From Chromobacterium rhizoryzae (GTDB lineage Bacteria > Pseudomonadota > Gammaproteobacteria > Burkholderiales > Chromobacteriaceae): DNA of 64,000 nt. The stretch spans positions 4,588,001 to 4,652,000 of the forward strand of contig NZ_CP066126.1 in the NCBI RefSeq assembly GCF_020544465.1, read 5' to 3'. Shown here one piece after another: positions 1 to 6,984 of the stretch (its first letter is position 1; each line of letters begins with the position of its first letter). Under the pieces are notes generated by a model. The model was not told where the DNA came from, did no database searches, and saw nothing but the letters and a program-made list of their open reading frames with translations. A program made the translations under genes and the position numbers.

Positions 1-245
1 CCAAACACGTAGGCGTAGCGCGCGTCGCGCGAGAACACCACCGAGGCGTGGGACAGATCGCCCAGCCCTTCCACCCGGCCCAGGCTTTCCGCGCGGGTGT
101 TGTCCACCACTTGCACGCTGCCGCTGGCGCGCTCTATCACCACGCCCAGGTCGCCGGTGCCGCGCGGCGCGGCGCAGCCGCCCAGCAGCGCGGCCAAGGC
201 CGGGATCAGGGCGGCGCGCCCTGCTTTAACCAGTAAACCAGCCAT
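1..245 (-). CDS. nirF: NirF, heme d1 biosynthesis protein (5' part, cut by window edge)
   Basis: NirF is needed for heme d1, the cofactor of cytochrome cd1 nitrite reductase. The 81 visible residues start with a lipoprotein-type signal (hydrophobic stretch ending LLGGC). They continue GTGDLGVVIERASGSVQVVD and a segment ending DARYAYVFG, both typical of the NirF beta-propeller N-terminus. The start at 245 lies inside the end of nirC (40-bp overlap), as expected for the last gene of a tightly coupled nirS-nirM-nirC-nirF run. The gene continues beyond base 1, so its completeness cannot be judged. Confidence 0.9.
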   Translation of the reverse strand, partial: MAGLLVKAGRAALIPALAALLGGCAAPRGTGDLGVVIERASGSVQVVDNTRAESLGRVEGLGDLSHASVVFSRDARYAYVF

Positions 246-541
246 ATCGCTTCTTCTTCCGTCAGAAAAGGCCGCCAAGGCGGCATCGGGGTGCCGGGCC
301 GGCCGGCCAGGATCACGGCGGCCAGGCCGGCGTCCGGTTTGTCCTTGAGCGCCTCCGGCGTCAGCGGGCTGCCCAGGCCGCCGCGCAGGCTCAGGCCGTG
401 GCAGGCGCCGCAGTCCTGACGCGCCAGGTGGCGCAGCTGGGCCGCCCGCTCCGGCGCGGGGGCCGCCGGCGCGGCGACGGCGGCGCCGCAGAGCAGCAGC
501 AAGGCCGCCGCCGCGCCGCGGATCAGCGGTTCAGGATCCAT
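206..541 (-). CDS. nirC: NirC, c-type cytochrome of the nir operon
   Basis: This is a 111-residue periplasmic monoheme cytochrome c. A signal-like hydrophobic stretch covers residues 8-25. The heme-binding CGACH lies at residues 44-48 and a possible distal Met in GTPMPPW near residue 86. In nirS denitrifiers NirC carries electrons for heme d1 maturation or to NirS. The start overlaps the end of nirM by 19 bp, and the 3' end overlaps nirF by 40 bp. The ATG at 541 is the only start that keeps the signal sequence. It could be called simply cytochrome c, but its place between nirM and nirF supports NirC. Confidence 0.87.
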   Translation of the reverse strand: MDPEPLIRGAAAALLLLCGAAVAAPAAPAPERAAQLRHLARQDCGACHGLSLRGGLGSPLTPEALKDKPDAGLAAVILAGRPGTPMPPWRPFLTEEEAIWLVYWLKQGAPP

Positions 542-831
542 TGCACCATGGCCTTGAGTTCGGCGTCCGGCACTTGCGGGTTGGGCGACATCGGCACCGG
601 GCCGAAGCTGCCGGAGCCGCCCTTTTTCACCTTGTCCATCAGCTTGAGGGCGGCGTCCTGCCCCTTGTACTTGGCGGCCACCTGCTGGTAGGACGGCCCC
701 ACCAGCTTGGCGTCCAGCGCGTGGCAGGCCAGGCAGTTGTGCTGCTTGAGCAGCGCTTCCGGCGCGGCGGCCGCGGCCGGCAGCGCGTGCAGCGCCAGGG
801 CGGCGCAGGCCAGGATCAGGCTTGTTTTCAT
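523..831 (-). CDS. nirM: Cytochrome c551, electron donor to nitrite reductase
   Basis: This is a 102-residue class I cytochrome c. A signal peptide covers residues 1-22 (MKTSLILACAALALHALPAA), CLACH lies at 33-37, and the distal Met sits in the VPMSPNP segment near residue 81, as in Pseudomonas cytochrome c551. It shuttles electrons in the periplasm to NirS. It follows nirS by 50 bp, and a GGAGAACGC stretch lies just before the ATG, giving a good ribosome binding site. Nothing is odd about it. Confidence 0.93.
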   Translation of the reverse strand: MKTSLILACAALALHALPAAAAAPEALLKQHNCLACHALDAKLVGPSYQQVAAKYKGQDAALKLMDKVKKGGSGSFGPVPMSPNPQVPDAELKAMVQWILNR

Positions 832-881
832 TGCGTTCTCCTCCGCCCGCCGGGGCTGGCCCGGCAGGCGTGCTGGCGGGG

Positions 882-2564
882 TCAGTAGATGTCGTGCTGG
901 GTGTTGTAGACGTTGAATTTGCCGGTGGGGGTGACCAGGCGCGGGTCCTTGATCACGGCCTTGAGCTTGCGGGTTTTGTCGTCCACCACCACGATGGCGG
1001 ATTGCTTGTCCTTGGCGCTCCAGACCGAGAACCAGACTTCATCGCCGGCCTTGTTGAATTCCGGCTGCAACACGCGTTTGGCGCCGTCGCTCAGGCCGGA
1101 CCATTCGCCTATCGGCAGCATGGAGAAGCCCTTGTCCAGGTGCTTGATGTCGAACACCGCCACGCTCTGGCTGAGCTTGGCGTCCGGGTTGAACACGGTG
1201 TCCACCCACAGATTGGCGGATTGCGGATGGGTCTTGATGAAGAGCGAGCCGCCGCCCTGCCCTTTGAGCGTGCGCACCACTTTCCAGGCCTGGGTCTTGT
1301 GTTTTTCCGGATCGGTGCCCACCAGGCTGATGCTGTCGTCGCCCAGGTGGCTGGTGGCCCAGACCGGCCCGTATTGCGGATCGGTGAAGTTGGCGCCGCG
1401 GCCGGGGTGCGGGGTTTTGCCCACGTCCACCAGCGCCGCCAGCTTGTCCAGCTTGGTGTCCACCACCGCCACTTTATTGGAGGCGTTGGCGGCCACCATG
1501 AAGTAGCGGCCGCTGGCGTCGAAGCCGCCGTCGTGCAGGAATTTGGCGGCGTCTATGGTGGTGGTCTTGAGGTTGGCCAGGTCCGAGTAGTCCACCATCA
1601 TGATCTTGCCGGTTTCCTTGGCGTTGACCACGAACTCCGGTTTGTAATGGCTGGCCACGATGGAGGCCACGCGCGGCTCCGGGTGGTATTCGTTGTCCAC
1701 CGTCATGCCGCGGGTGCCGACGATTTTCAGCGGCTTGAGGCTGGCGCCGTCCATGATCACGTATTGCGGCGGCCAGTAAGCGCCGGCCACGGCCAGCTTG
1801 TCGTCGTAGCCGCGGTATTTGGAGGTTTCCACCGAACGCGCTTCCAGGCCGATGCGGATTTCCGCCACGCTGTCCGGCTTGGCCATCCACAGGTCCACCA
1901 GATTGATCTTGCCGTCGCGGCCGATCACGTACAGGTAGCGGCCGGATTTGGACAGCCGGGAGATGTGCACGGCGTAGCCGGTCTTGATCACGCTGACGAT
2001 CTGTTTGCTGTGGCCGTCGATCAGCGCGATTTCGCCGGCGTCGCGCAGGGTGACGGAGAACAGGTTGGAGATGTCCAGCTGGTTTTCCTTGCGCCGCGGA
2101 CGCTTGTCCACCGGCACTTGCACTTTCCAGGTGGCCAGCATGTCCTGCATGCCGAATTCCGGCGGGGTGGGCGGCTCTTGCTGCACATAGCGCGCCATCA
2201 GGTCCACTTGCTGATCGTTGAATTCGCCGGAGGTGCCCCAGTTGGGCATGCCGGCCGGGGAGCCGTATTTGATGAAGGTTTTCAGGTATTCAGTGCCGCG
2301 CGCCAGGGTGATGTCCGGCGTCAGCGCCTTGCCGGTGGCGCCTTTGCGCAGCACGCCGTGACAGCCGGCGCAGCGTTCGAAGTAGATTTGCTTGCCGCGG
2401 GTGAATTCCGCCTCGGTCATCGGCGGGGCTTTGGCGTTGGCGTTCTGGTGCATCGCCTCGCCGACGGGCGGGGCGGCGGTGTCCGCCCAGACGGGGGCCG
2501 CGGCCAGCGGCAACAGGGCGAGCAAGACGCTCTTGGTGAACAGGGACTGCTTCGGAGACTTCAT
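882..2564 (-). CDS. nirS: Cytochrome cd1 nitrite reductase
   Basis: NirS is the periplasmic NO-forming nitrite reductase (nitrite to NO), 560 residues including the leader, the usual size. A signal peptide covers about residues 1-28. The N-terminal cytochrome c domain has CAGCH at 65-69. The C-terminal eight-bladed d1-heme propeller fills about residues 150-560 and ends in NVYNTQHDIY. The start is supported by GGAG 7 bases upstream. It is the first gene of nirS-nirM-nirC-nirF. Its promoter carries a perfect FNR/Dnr box at 2787-2800. A 151-bp repeat element (2596-2746) lies between that box and the ATG, so it is expected in the mRNA leader. Confidence 0.97.
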   Translation of the reverse strand: MKSPKQSLFTKSVLLALLPLAAAPVWADTAAPPVGEAMHQNANAKAPPMTEAEFTRGKQIYFERCAGCHGVLRKGATGKALTPDITLARGTEYLKTFIKYGSPAGMPNWGTSGEFNDQQVDLMARYVQQEPPTPPEFGMQDMLATWKVQVPVDKRPRRKENQLDISNLFSVTLRDAGEIALIDGHSKQIVSVIKTGYAVHISRLSKSGRYLYVIGRDGKINLVDLWMAKPDSVAEIRIGLEARSVETSKYRGYDDKLAVAGAYWPPQYVIMDGASLKPLKIVGTRGMTVDNEYHPEPRVASIVASHYKPEFVVNAKETGKIMMVDYSDLANLKTTTIDAAKFLHDGGFDASGRYFMVAANASNKVAVVDTKLDKLAALVDVGKTPHPGRGANFTDPQYGPVWATSHLGDDSISLVGTDPEKHKTQAWKVVRTLKGQGGGSLFIKTHPQSANLWVDTVFNPDAKLSQSVAVFDIKHLDKGFSMLPIGEWSGLSDGAKRVLQPEFNKAGDEVWFSVWSAKDKQSAIVVVDDKTRKLKAVIKDPRLVTPTGKFNVYNTQHDIY

Positions 2565-2595
2565 GGTAGCGCTCCAGCGTTAGGAATAACCCTCA

Positions 2596-2746
2596 GAACC
2601 TGTTCAAGGTCTGCTGCGCGTCGGCGGGATAGTTAGACAAGGGCGTTGAAACCGTCTTCAAAATGCTCATGTACCGCCTGTACATTCCGCTTTCTCAGCC
2701 GTTTTCGCCTTGTCTCGCTCTAGCTCGCGAGACTTTGAACAGGCTC
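2596..2746. mobile_element. Miniature inverted-repeat element, copy A (nirS leader)
   Basis: This is a 151-bp non-coding element. The left terminal repeat is GAACCTGTTCAAGGTCT (2596-2612). The right terminal repeat is AGACTTTGAACAGGCTC (2730-2746), its reverse complement apart from two mismatches. It is flanked by TCA on the left and TTA on the right, so the TNA target is conserved but the duplication is no longer exact. The interior is closely similar to copies at 11818 and 14244, with about 11 extra bases in the left half. It encodes no transposase. Short reading frames inside it recur only because the DNA recurs. Confidence 0.85.
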
Positions 2747-2757
2747 TTATTGACGGC

Positions 2758-2763
2758 ATGATC
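2758..2763 (-). promoter_or_regulatory. Candidate -10 element of the nirS promoter
   Basis: Read on the minus strand this is GATCAT (4 of 6 matches to TATAAT). Its centre lies 33 bases from the centre of the FNR box at 2787-2800, the spacing of a class II FNR-activated promoter. The inferred start would fall near 2752, just outside repeat copy A. Confidence 0.45.
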
Positions 2764-2786
2764 ATCCCGGACGCATATGGACAGCC

Positions 2787-2800
2787 TTGATTCGAATCAA
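2787..2800 (-). promoter_or_regulatory. FNR/Dnr (Crp-Fnr family) box upstream of nirS
   Basis: The sequence TTGATTCGAATCAA is a perfect palindrome matching the FNR/Anr/Dnr consensus TTGAT-N4-ATCAA. It is identical to the box at 8948-8961. It should couple nirS transcription to low oxygen and/or NO. The TGA stop of the upstream DUF3079 gene (2797-2799) lies inside the box. Confidence 0.9.
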
Positions 2801-3008
2801 CGCTTGCCGGAGCCGTCCTGTCCCGTGACCGGGGAATCCTCCAGGCCCCAGTCGCCGTATTGATACCAGTCGTCGCCCAGCACTTCCGCCGGATGTTGCG
2901 TGCGGCTGGAGCCGTTGCCGCATTGCAGGGAGTGGGCGGGGCAATAGAGGTCGCAGCCCCAGCAGATGCGTTCGGGGTGGGCGGGGTGCAGCGGGAATTT
3001 TTGGCCAT
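2797..3008 (-). pseudogene. DUF3079 small cysteine-rich protein, frameshifted after codon 3
   Basis: Translated on the minus strand, the ATG at 3008 (good AAGGAG upstream) gives Met-Ala-Lys and then leaves the family frame. The next frame reads KFPLHPAHPERICWGCDLYC, continues through CGNGSSRTQHPAEVLGDDWY and ends GSGKR at TGA 2797-2799. Intact DUF3079 proteins begin like MAKKFPLHP. The A-run after the third codon is five bases here (2998-3002) where six would restore one 70-residue frame. The protein has four Cys (CWGC, YC, QC), suggesting metal binding, but its function is not known to me. It may be truly broken, a sequencing slip in a homopolymer, or expressed by slippage. Confidence 0.8.
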
Positions 3009-3399
3009 GGAACTCCTTGATTACTTGTTCAACTATGCCAGTTCGCCACTTTTAGGACTTTGCGTGTCATCAACGAAGCAAGCCGGTATGCGACGCTACC
3101 CCCGCTCCCTTCAAGCCTGCCGTCGGGTGGCAGGCCCGAGGTCTTAAGCGGCTGCCCTGTTTGAGCGATTTGACGTTAGCAAATCGCGAGTTCAGCCGCG
3201 CCTCGGGCCTGACGGGAACCGGCGGGAAGCCGTAGGCCAGGCTTGCAGGGCGGCCTTTGGGGGACTACGTGCGAATCTTTGATTCGCTCAGTGATAGGGG
3301 AATTTGGCCGCGCAAATTCCCCTTCCTGCCCGCCGGGCAGCCCCGGCAATGAAAATCATCATCCGCGCAGCGGATACAAAAAGTTGATTCGCCCCAATC
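3009..3399. repeat. Non-coding stretch with nested palindromes between norD and the DUF3079 gene
   Basis: I see no gene here. It holds an unusual density of inverted repeats. A nested cruciform-like set spans 3112-3245: CAAGCCTG/CAGGCTTG at 3112-3119 and 3238-3245; CAGGCCCGAGG/CCTCGGGCCTG at 3131-3141 and 3201-3211; GCGGCTG/CAGCCGC at 3148-3154 and 3193-3199; GCGATTT/AAATCGC at 3165-3171 and 3181-3187. Separate hairpins follow at 3271-3287, 3297-3322 (perfect 10-bp stem, GGGGAATTTG arm), 3326-3340 and 3361-3375. It may be a degenerate intergenic repeat, a structured RNA or a mobile-element relic. Confidence 0.7.
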
Positions 3400-5229
3400 T
3401 CACGTCGTCAGACTGGCATACAGCCTGGTCAACGCCTGCGGCAACCTCTCCGCCTGCCTCACCAGCGCATAACCATTGCGGCCGAACAAATGCGGCAGAT
3501 AATCGCCCGCCTCGCGGTCTATGGTCACGCAGAACGGGGTCAGGCCGGCGCGGCGGGCTTCCAGCACCGCCTGGCGCGTGTCTTCTATGCCGTAGCGGCC
3601 TTCGTAGTGGTCCAGATCGTTGGGCTTGCCGTCCGAGATCAGCAACAACAAACGGCGCTGCGCCGGCCGCTCGCTCAGGATGCGGGTGCACTGGCGGATG
3701 GCCGCGCCCATCCGGGTGTAGTAGCCGGGCCGGATGGCGAGGATGCGGCCGCGGGCGGCGTCGTCGTAACGGTCGGCAAAGTCTTTGAGGATCTGCAAGC
3801 GCACTTCCTGCCGCCGCAGCGAGGAAAAACCGTACAGGCCGAAGTCGTCGCCGCTGGCGGCCAGCGCCTCGGCGAACAGCAGCAGGCTGTCGCGGATCAC
3901 GTCGATCACCCGGCCGGTTTCGCCCAGCCAGCTTTCGGTGGACAGCGACAGGTCGGCCAGGGTCAGGCAGGCCAGGCTGCGTTCGCTCGGCGGCCAGTCC
4001 TGGTACAGCGCCGGCTCGCTTAGCGCCGCGCCGCCGCGCCGTTCCGCAAGGAAGCGGATCAGCCGGTCCAGGTCGATGTCCGGCCCGGCGGTTTCGCCGC
4101 TGCGCCGGCGGCGCTCCGGCGCCAGCGCCTGGAATTGCCGTCGCAGCCGGCGCGCCAGCGGCTGCAAGCGCTCCGGCAGCGGCGCCGGCGCGGCGTCGCG
4201 CGGCAGCATCGGCCGCAGCAGGCAGTGGTCCTCCACCAGGCATTGCCGCTTCCAGTGCCATTCCGGCAGCTTGATGCCCGGCCCCAGCGGGGTGTCGTCG
4301 TAGGCGGCGGCCGGCAGGTCCAGATCGAAACGCAGCCGGCTGCCGCGGGTATGGGCGTCCTGGCCCAGGGTCAGCCGGTTCATGTCTTCGGCGGCGATTT
4401 CGCCGTTGCCGTCATCGTCGTCGTCGTTGTGGCGGTTGACCTTGACGTATTCGTCCCAGGTGAACAGGCTTTCCGCGCGGAACACCATCAGCATGCCGTT
4501 CTTGCGCTGGTCCTGTTCCATGCGCCGCGCGCGGTAGCGGCGGCGCTGGCGCTGGGCGTCCTTGCCGCCGCCGCGTTCGCCGTCGGCGTGGCGGCTGCCC
4601 TGCCCTTCGGCCTCCGTCAGCGGCGGTTCCGGGTGCAACCACAGCGGCACCGGCTGCGGCGGCCGGCTCAACGGCGGCAGCGTCACCGCCTGCTCCGGCC
4701 GGCTCAGCGCCGCCTGGATCGCGCGCTCCACCGCGGCTTCCGCAGGTGGCAGGCCGGAGGGCTTCGGCCGCTGCGCCAGCGCGGCCGCCGCCAGCCGGCG
4801 GTAAACGGCGGCCAGGCCCGGCATGTCCGCCAAGGCGCGCGCCGCGGCCAGGCGGTTGCGGCTCAGCCAGTCTCCGTCGCTGTCGGCCGCGTAGGCGGCC
4901 TGGGCCAGCAGCCAGAAGTAGCAGTCGCGGTTGAGGGCGGCGCTGGGAAAACAATCGATGCGCTCGGGCAGATAGAGCGCCTGGCTGTCCCGCCAGGCCA
5001 GCTCCATCCGCGCGCCGGTGCCGGCCAGCCGTTGCAGCCAGCCGCGGCGCGCGCCGTGTTCGGTGCCCACGGTGGTGCGCAGCGCCAGCGCCGGGTCGCC
5101 GCCCATGGCGCGGAAGAACAGCGGCGCTTGCGCCGTCACCTGCGCCAGCTCCGCCGCGTATTCCGGAAAACCGCGCCGCGCCGCGCGCCGCGCCAGTTTG
5201 TCCCACCAGCCGCCGACAATGTCTTCCAT
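3400..5229 (-). CDS. norD: NorD, VWA-domain accessory protein of nitric oxide reductase
   Basis: NorD is required for an active NorCB complex and pairs with the AAA+ protein NorQ (a MoxR/VWA chaperone pair). The protein has 609 residues. The N-terminal half is rich in Arg and Ala with an acidic stretch (NDDDDDGNGE). The C-terminal von Willebrand A domain carries the MIDAS motif DLSLSTESW near residue 425 and LLLISDGKPND near residue 535. It starts 5 bp after norQ stops. It is the last gene of norCBEFQD and ends at the palindrome-rich spacer. Confidence 0.92.
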   Translation of the reverse strand: MEDIVGGWWDKLARRAARRGFPEYAAELAQVTAQAPLFFRAMGGDPALALRTTVGTEHGARRGWLQRLAGTGARMELAWRDSQALYLPERIDCFPSAALNRDCYFWLLAQAAYAADSDGDWLSRNRLAAARALADMPGLAAVYRRLAAAALAQRPKPSGLPPAEAAVERAIQAALSRPEQAVTLPPLSRPPQPVPLWLHPEPPLTEAEGQGSRHADGERGGGKDAQRQRRRYRARRMEQDQRKNGMLMVFRAESLFTWDEYVKVNRHNDDDDDGNGEIAAEDMNRLTLGQDAHTRGSRLRFDLDLPAAAYDDTPLGPGIKLPEWHWKRQCLVEDHCLLRPMLPRDAAPAPLPERLQPLARRLRRQFQALAPERRRRSGETAGPDIDLDRLIRFLAERRGGAALSEPALYQDWPPSERSLACLTLADLSLSTESWLGETGRVIDVIRDSLLLFAEALAASGDDFGLYGFSSLRRQEVRLQILKDFADRYDDAARGRILAIRPGYYTRMGAAIRQCTRILSERPAQRRLLLLISDGKPNDLDHYEGRYGIEDTRQAVLEARRAGLTPFCVTIDREAGDYLPHLFGRNGYALVRQAERLPQALTRLYASLTT

Positions 5230-5234
5230 GCCGC

Positions 5235-6038
5235 TCAGCCGGGGAATTGGGTCTGGATCACCGCCAGCAGCGCCGCCACGGTGTCGGCGTCGTCACTCAG
5301 CGGTTCCGCCAGCGCGGTGCGGCAGGCTTGCCAGGGCGGCAGGCCGGCCTGGATCAACTTGGCGGCGTACACCAACAGCCGCGTGCTGGCGGCTTCTTCC
5401 AGGTCGTAGCCGGACAAGCGCCGCAGCTGGCCGGCCAGCGTCACCAGTTGGCGCGCCAGCGCTTCGCCTATCCCGCTTTCCAGCATCAGCACGCCGATTT
5501 CCACTTCTGGCGGCGGAAAATCGAAGCTCATGGCGACAAAACGCTGGCGAGTGCTGGGCTTCAGCGTTTTCAACACGTGTTGGTAGCCGGGGTTGTAGGA
5601 CACCACCAGCATGAAGCCCGGCGGCGCTTGCAGCACTTCGCCGGTGCGTTCCACCGGCAGGATGCGGCGGTCGTCGGTCAGCGGGTGCAACACCACGGTG
5701 GTGTCTTTGCGCGCTTCCACCACTTCGTCCAGGTAGCAGATGCCTCCTATCCGCACCGCGCGGGTCAGCGGGCCGTCGCACCAGACGGTGGCGCCGTCGG
5801 CGATCAGGTGGCGGCCCACCAGATCGGCGGCGCTCAGGTCGTCGTGGCAGGAGACGGTGATCAACGGCAGGCCGAGCCGCGCCGCCATATGGGCGACGAA
5901 GCGGGTCTTGCCGCAGCCGGTGGGCCCCTTGATCAGCACCGGCAGTTGCTGGCGCCAGGCGGCTTCGAACAGCTCGCACTCGGCGCCTTGCGGCTGATAG
6001 AAGGGGACGGGGATAGTCAGGAGTTCAGGCGCGTTCAT
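5235..6038 (-). CDS. norQ: NorQ, MoxR-type AAA+ ATPase
   Basis: The protein has 267 residues with Walker A GPTGCGKT near residue 38, Walker B ICYLDEV near residue 100, and the sensor-region segment VVSYNPGYQ. NorQ works with NorD to insert the non-heme iron or otherwise activate the cytoplasmic-membrane NO reductase. It starts 10 bp after norF and runs into norD with a 5-bp gap, so translation is probably coupled. NirQ of other denitrifiers is the same family. Confidence 0.94.
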   Translation of the reverse strand: MNAPELLTIPVPFYQPQGAECELFEAAWRQQLPVLIKGPTGCGKTRFVAHMAARLGLPLITVSCHDDLSAADLVGRHLIADGATVWCDGPLTRAVRIGGICYLDEVVEARKDTTVVLHPLTDDRRILPVERTGEVLQAPPGFMLVVSYNPGYQHVLKTLKPSTRQRFVAMSFDFPPPEVEIGVLMLESGIGEALARQLVTLAGQLRRLSGYDLEEAASTRLLVYAAKLIQAGLPPWQACRTALAEPLSDDADTVAALLAVIQTQFPG

Positions 6039-6048
6039 CGGCGTTCCT

Positions 6049-6303
6049 TCAGATAAAGCTGAGCAGCAGCGCGGCCGACACCAGCGCCAGCCAGCCCTGC
6101 ACCAGCGCGCGCAGCCAGCAAGGCGCGTCGCGCAAGCCCATATAGCGCTCCACCAGCAACACGCCCTTGAGCCAGGCCAGGCCCAGCGCGATCAGCGCCA
6201 GATGCGGCGGCCGGCCGCCTTCGGCCAGCCAGGCGGCCAGCAGGGTCAGCCCGGACAACAACAGCCACAGGCCGGTTTGCGCAAGAGGAGTGGGATGAGT
6301 CAT
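6049..6303 (-). CDS. norF: NorF, small membrane protein of the nor operon
   Basis: This is an 84-residue protein with three hydrophobic segments (about 9-28, 33-50, 62-82), belonging to the cytochrome oxidase subunit IV-like family. Its place between norE and norQ gives the name. The ATG at 6303 is preferred over upstream in-frame codons, because upstream translation would be Arg-rich and would read through the intergenic gap after norE. A degenerate FNR-like site lies upstream at 6338-6351. It probably supports assembly or activity of NorCB; the exact role is not known. Confidence 0.82.
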   Translation of the reverse strand: MTHPTPLAQTGLWLLLSGLTLLAAWLAEGGRPPHLALIALGLAWLKGVLLVERYMGLRDAPCWLRALVQGWLALVSAALLLSFI

Positions 6304-6337
6304 GCGGGCATGATGCCGATGCGGCGCGGCGGCCGCC

Positions 6338-6351
6338 TTGATGCGAAATAA
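6338..6351 (-). promoter_or_regulatory. Degenerate FNR-like half-palindrome upstream of norF
   Basis: TTGATGCGAAATAA keeps the left half-site TTGAT and the spacing, but only three of the five right half-site bases match ATCAA. It lies in the 65-bp gap between norE and norF, centred about 41 bases from the norF start codon. It may be an internal, weaker promoter or a decayed box. Confidence 0.3.
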
Positions 6352-6368
6352 GGCTTTGCGCGGGCGTT

Positions 6369-6944
6369 CTATCTCGCCACGTAGACCAGGGCGAACAACA
6401 GCAACCACACCAAGTCCACCATATGCCAGTAGGCGGCGGCGGTTTCCACCTCGTCCATCGATCCCGGCTTGTAACGGCCGTCTCGGGCCAGCCGCCACAC
6501 CGCCGCCACGATTACCATGCCCAACACCACGTGCAGGAAGTGAAACACCGTCAACGACAGGTAGAACATCCAGAAGTCGTTGCTGGACATGGTAATCCCT
6601 TGCAAGGCCTTGCCCACCAGCTCATAGCCTTTCAAACCAAGAAAGCCGCTGCCGGCCAGCAAGGTCAGCGCCAGCCAGCGCCGTCCGGCGCGCTGCCGGT
6701 CGGCGGAAAAGGCGCTGAGCGCGGCCAGCATGGCGGCGCTGCCGGCCAGCAGCAGCAGGGTGTTGAGCGTGGGCAGGCCCAGCTCCAGTTCGCCCTGCCC
6801 TGCCGCGAACAACGCCGGCTGTTGCCGGCGGGCCCAGGCGTAGGCCAGGAAGAACACGCCGAACACCGCCAGCTCGGCCAGGATGAAACACCACATCGCC
6901 AGATCGCCCGGCACGCGGCGCTCCGGCGGCGCGCTCAGCTCCAT
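6369..6944 (-). CDS. norE: NorE, cytochrome c oxidase subunit III-like protein
   Basis: The protein has 191 residues with five hydrophobic segments. The family pattern is visible in PGDLAMWCFILAELAVF near the N-terminus and FHFLHVVLGMV near residue 135. NorE is a subunit III homologue that supports nitric oxide reduction but is not part of the minimal NorCB enzyme. It starts 40 bp after norB stops, with GGAGGC a few bases before the ATG. Confidence 0.9.
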   Translation of the reverse strand: MELSAPPERRVPGDLAMWCFILAELAVFGVFFLAYAWARRQQPALFAAGQGELELGLPTLNTLLLLAGSAAMLAALSAFSADRQRAGRRWLALTLLAGSGFLGLKGYELVGKALQGITMSSNDFWMFYLSLTVFHFLHVVLGMVIVAAVWRLARDGRYKPGSMDEVETAAAYWHMVDLVWLLLFALVYVAR

Positions 6945-6984
6945 GCCAAGGCCTCCCGCGTCGCCGTCCTTGCTTGAGCCACCC

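Noticed and set aside
3112..3245. An integron attC site
   Set aside because: The nested arms look suggestive, but there is no clear GTTRRRY core pair, no integrase and no gene cassette next to it.
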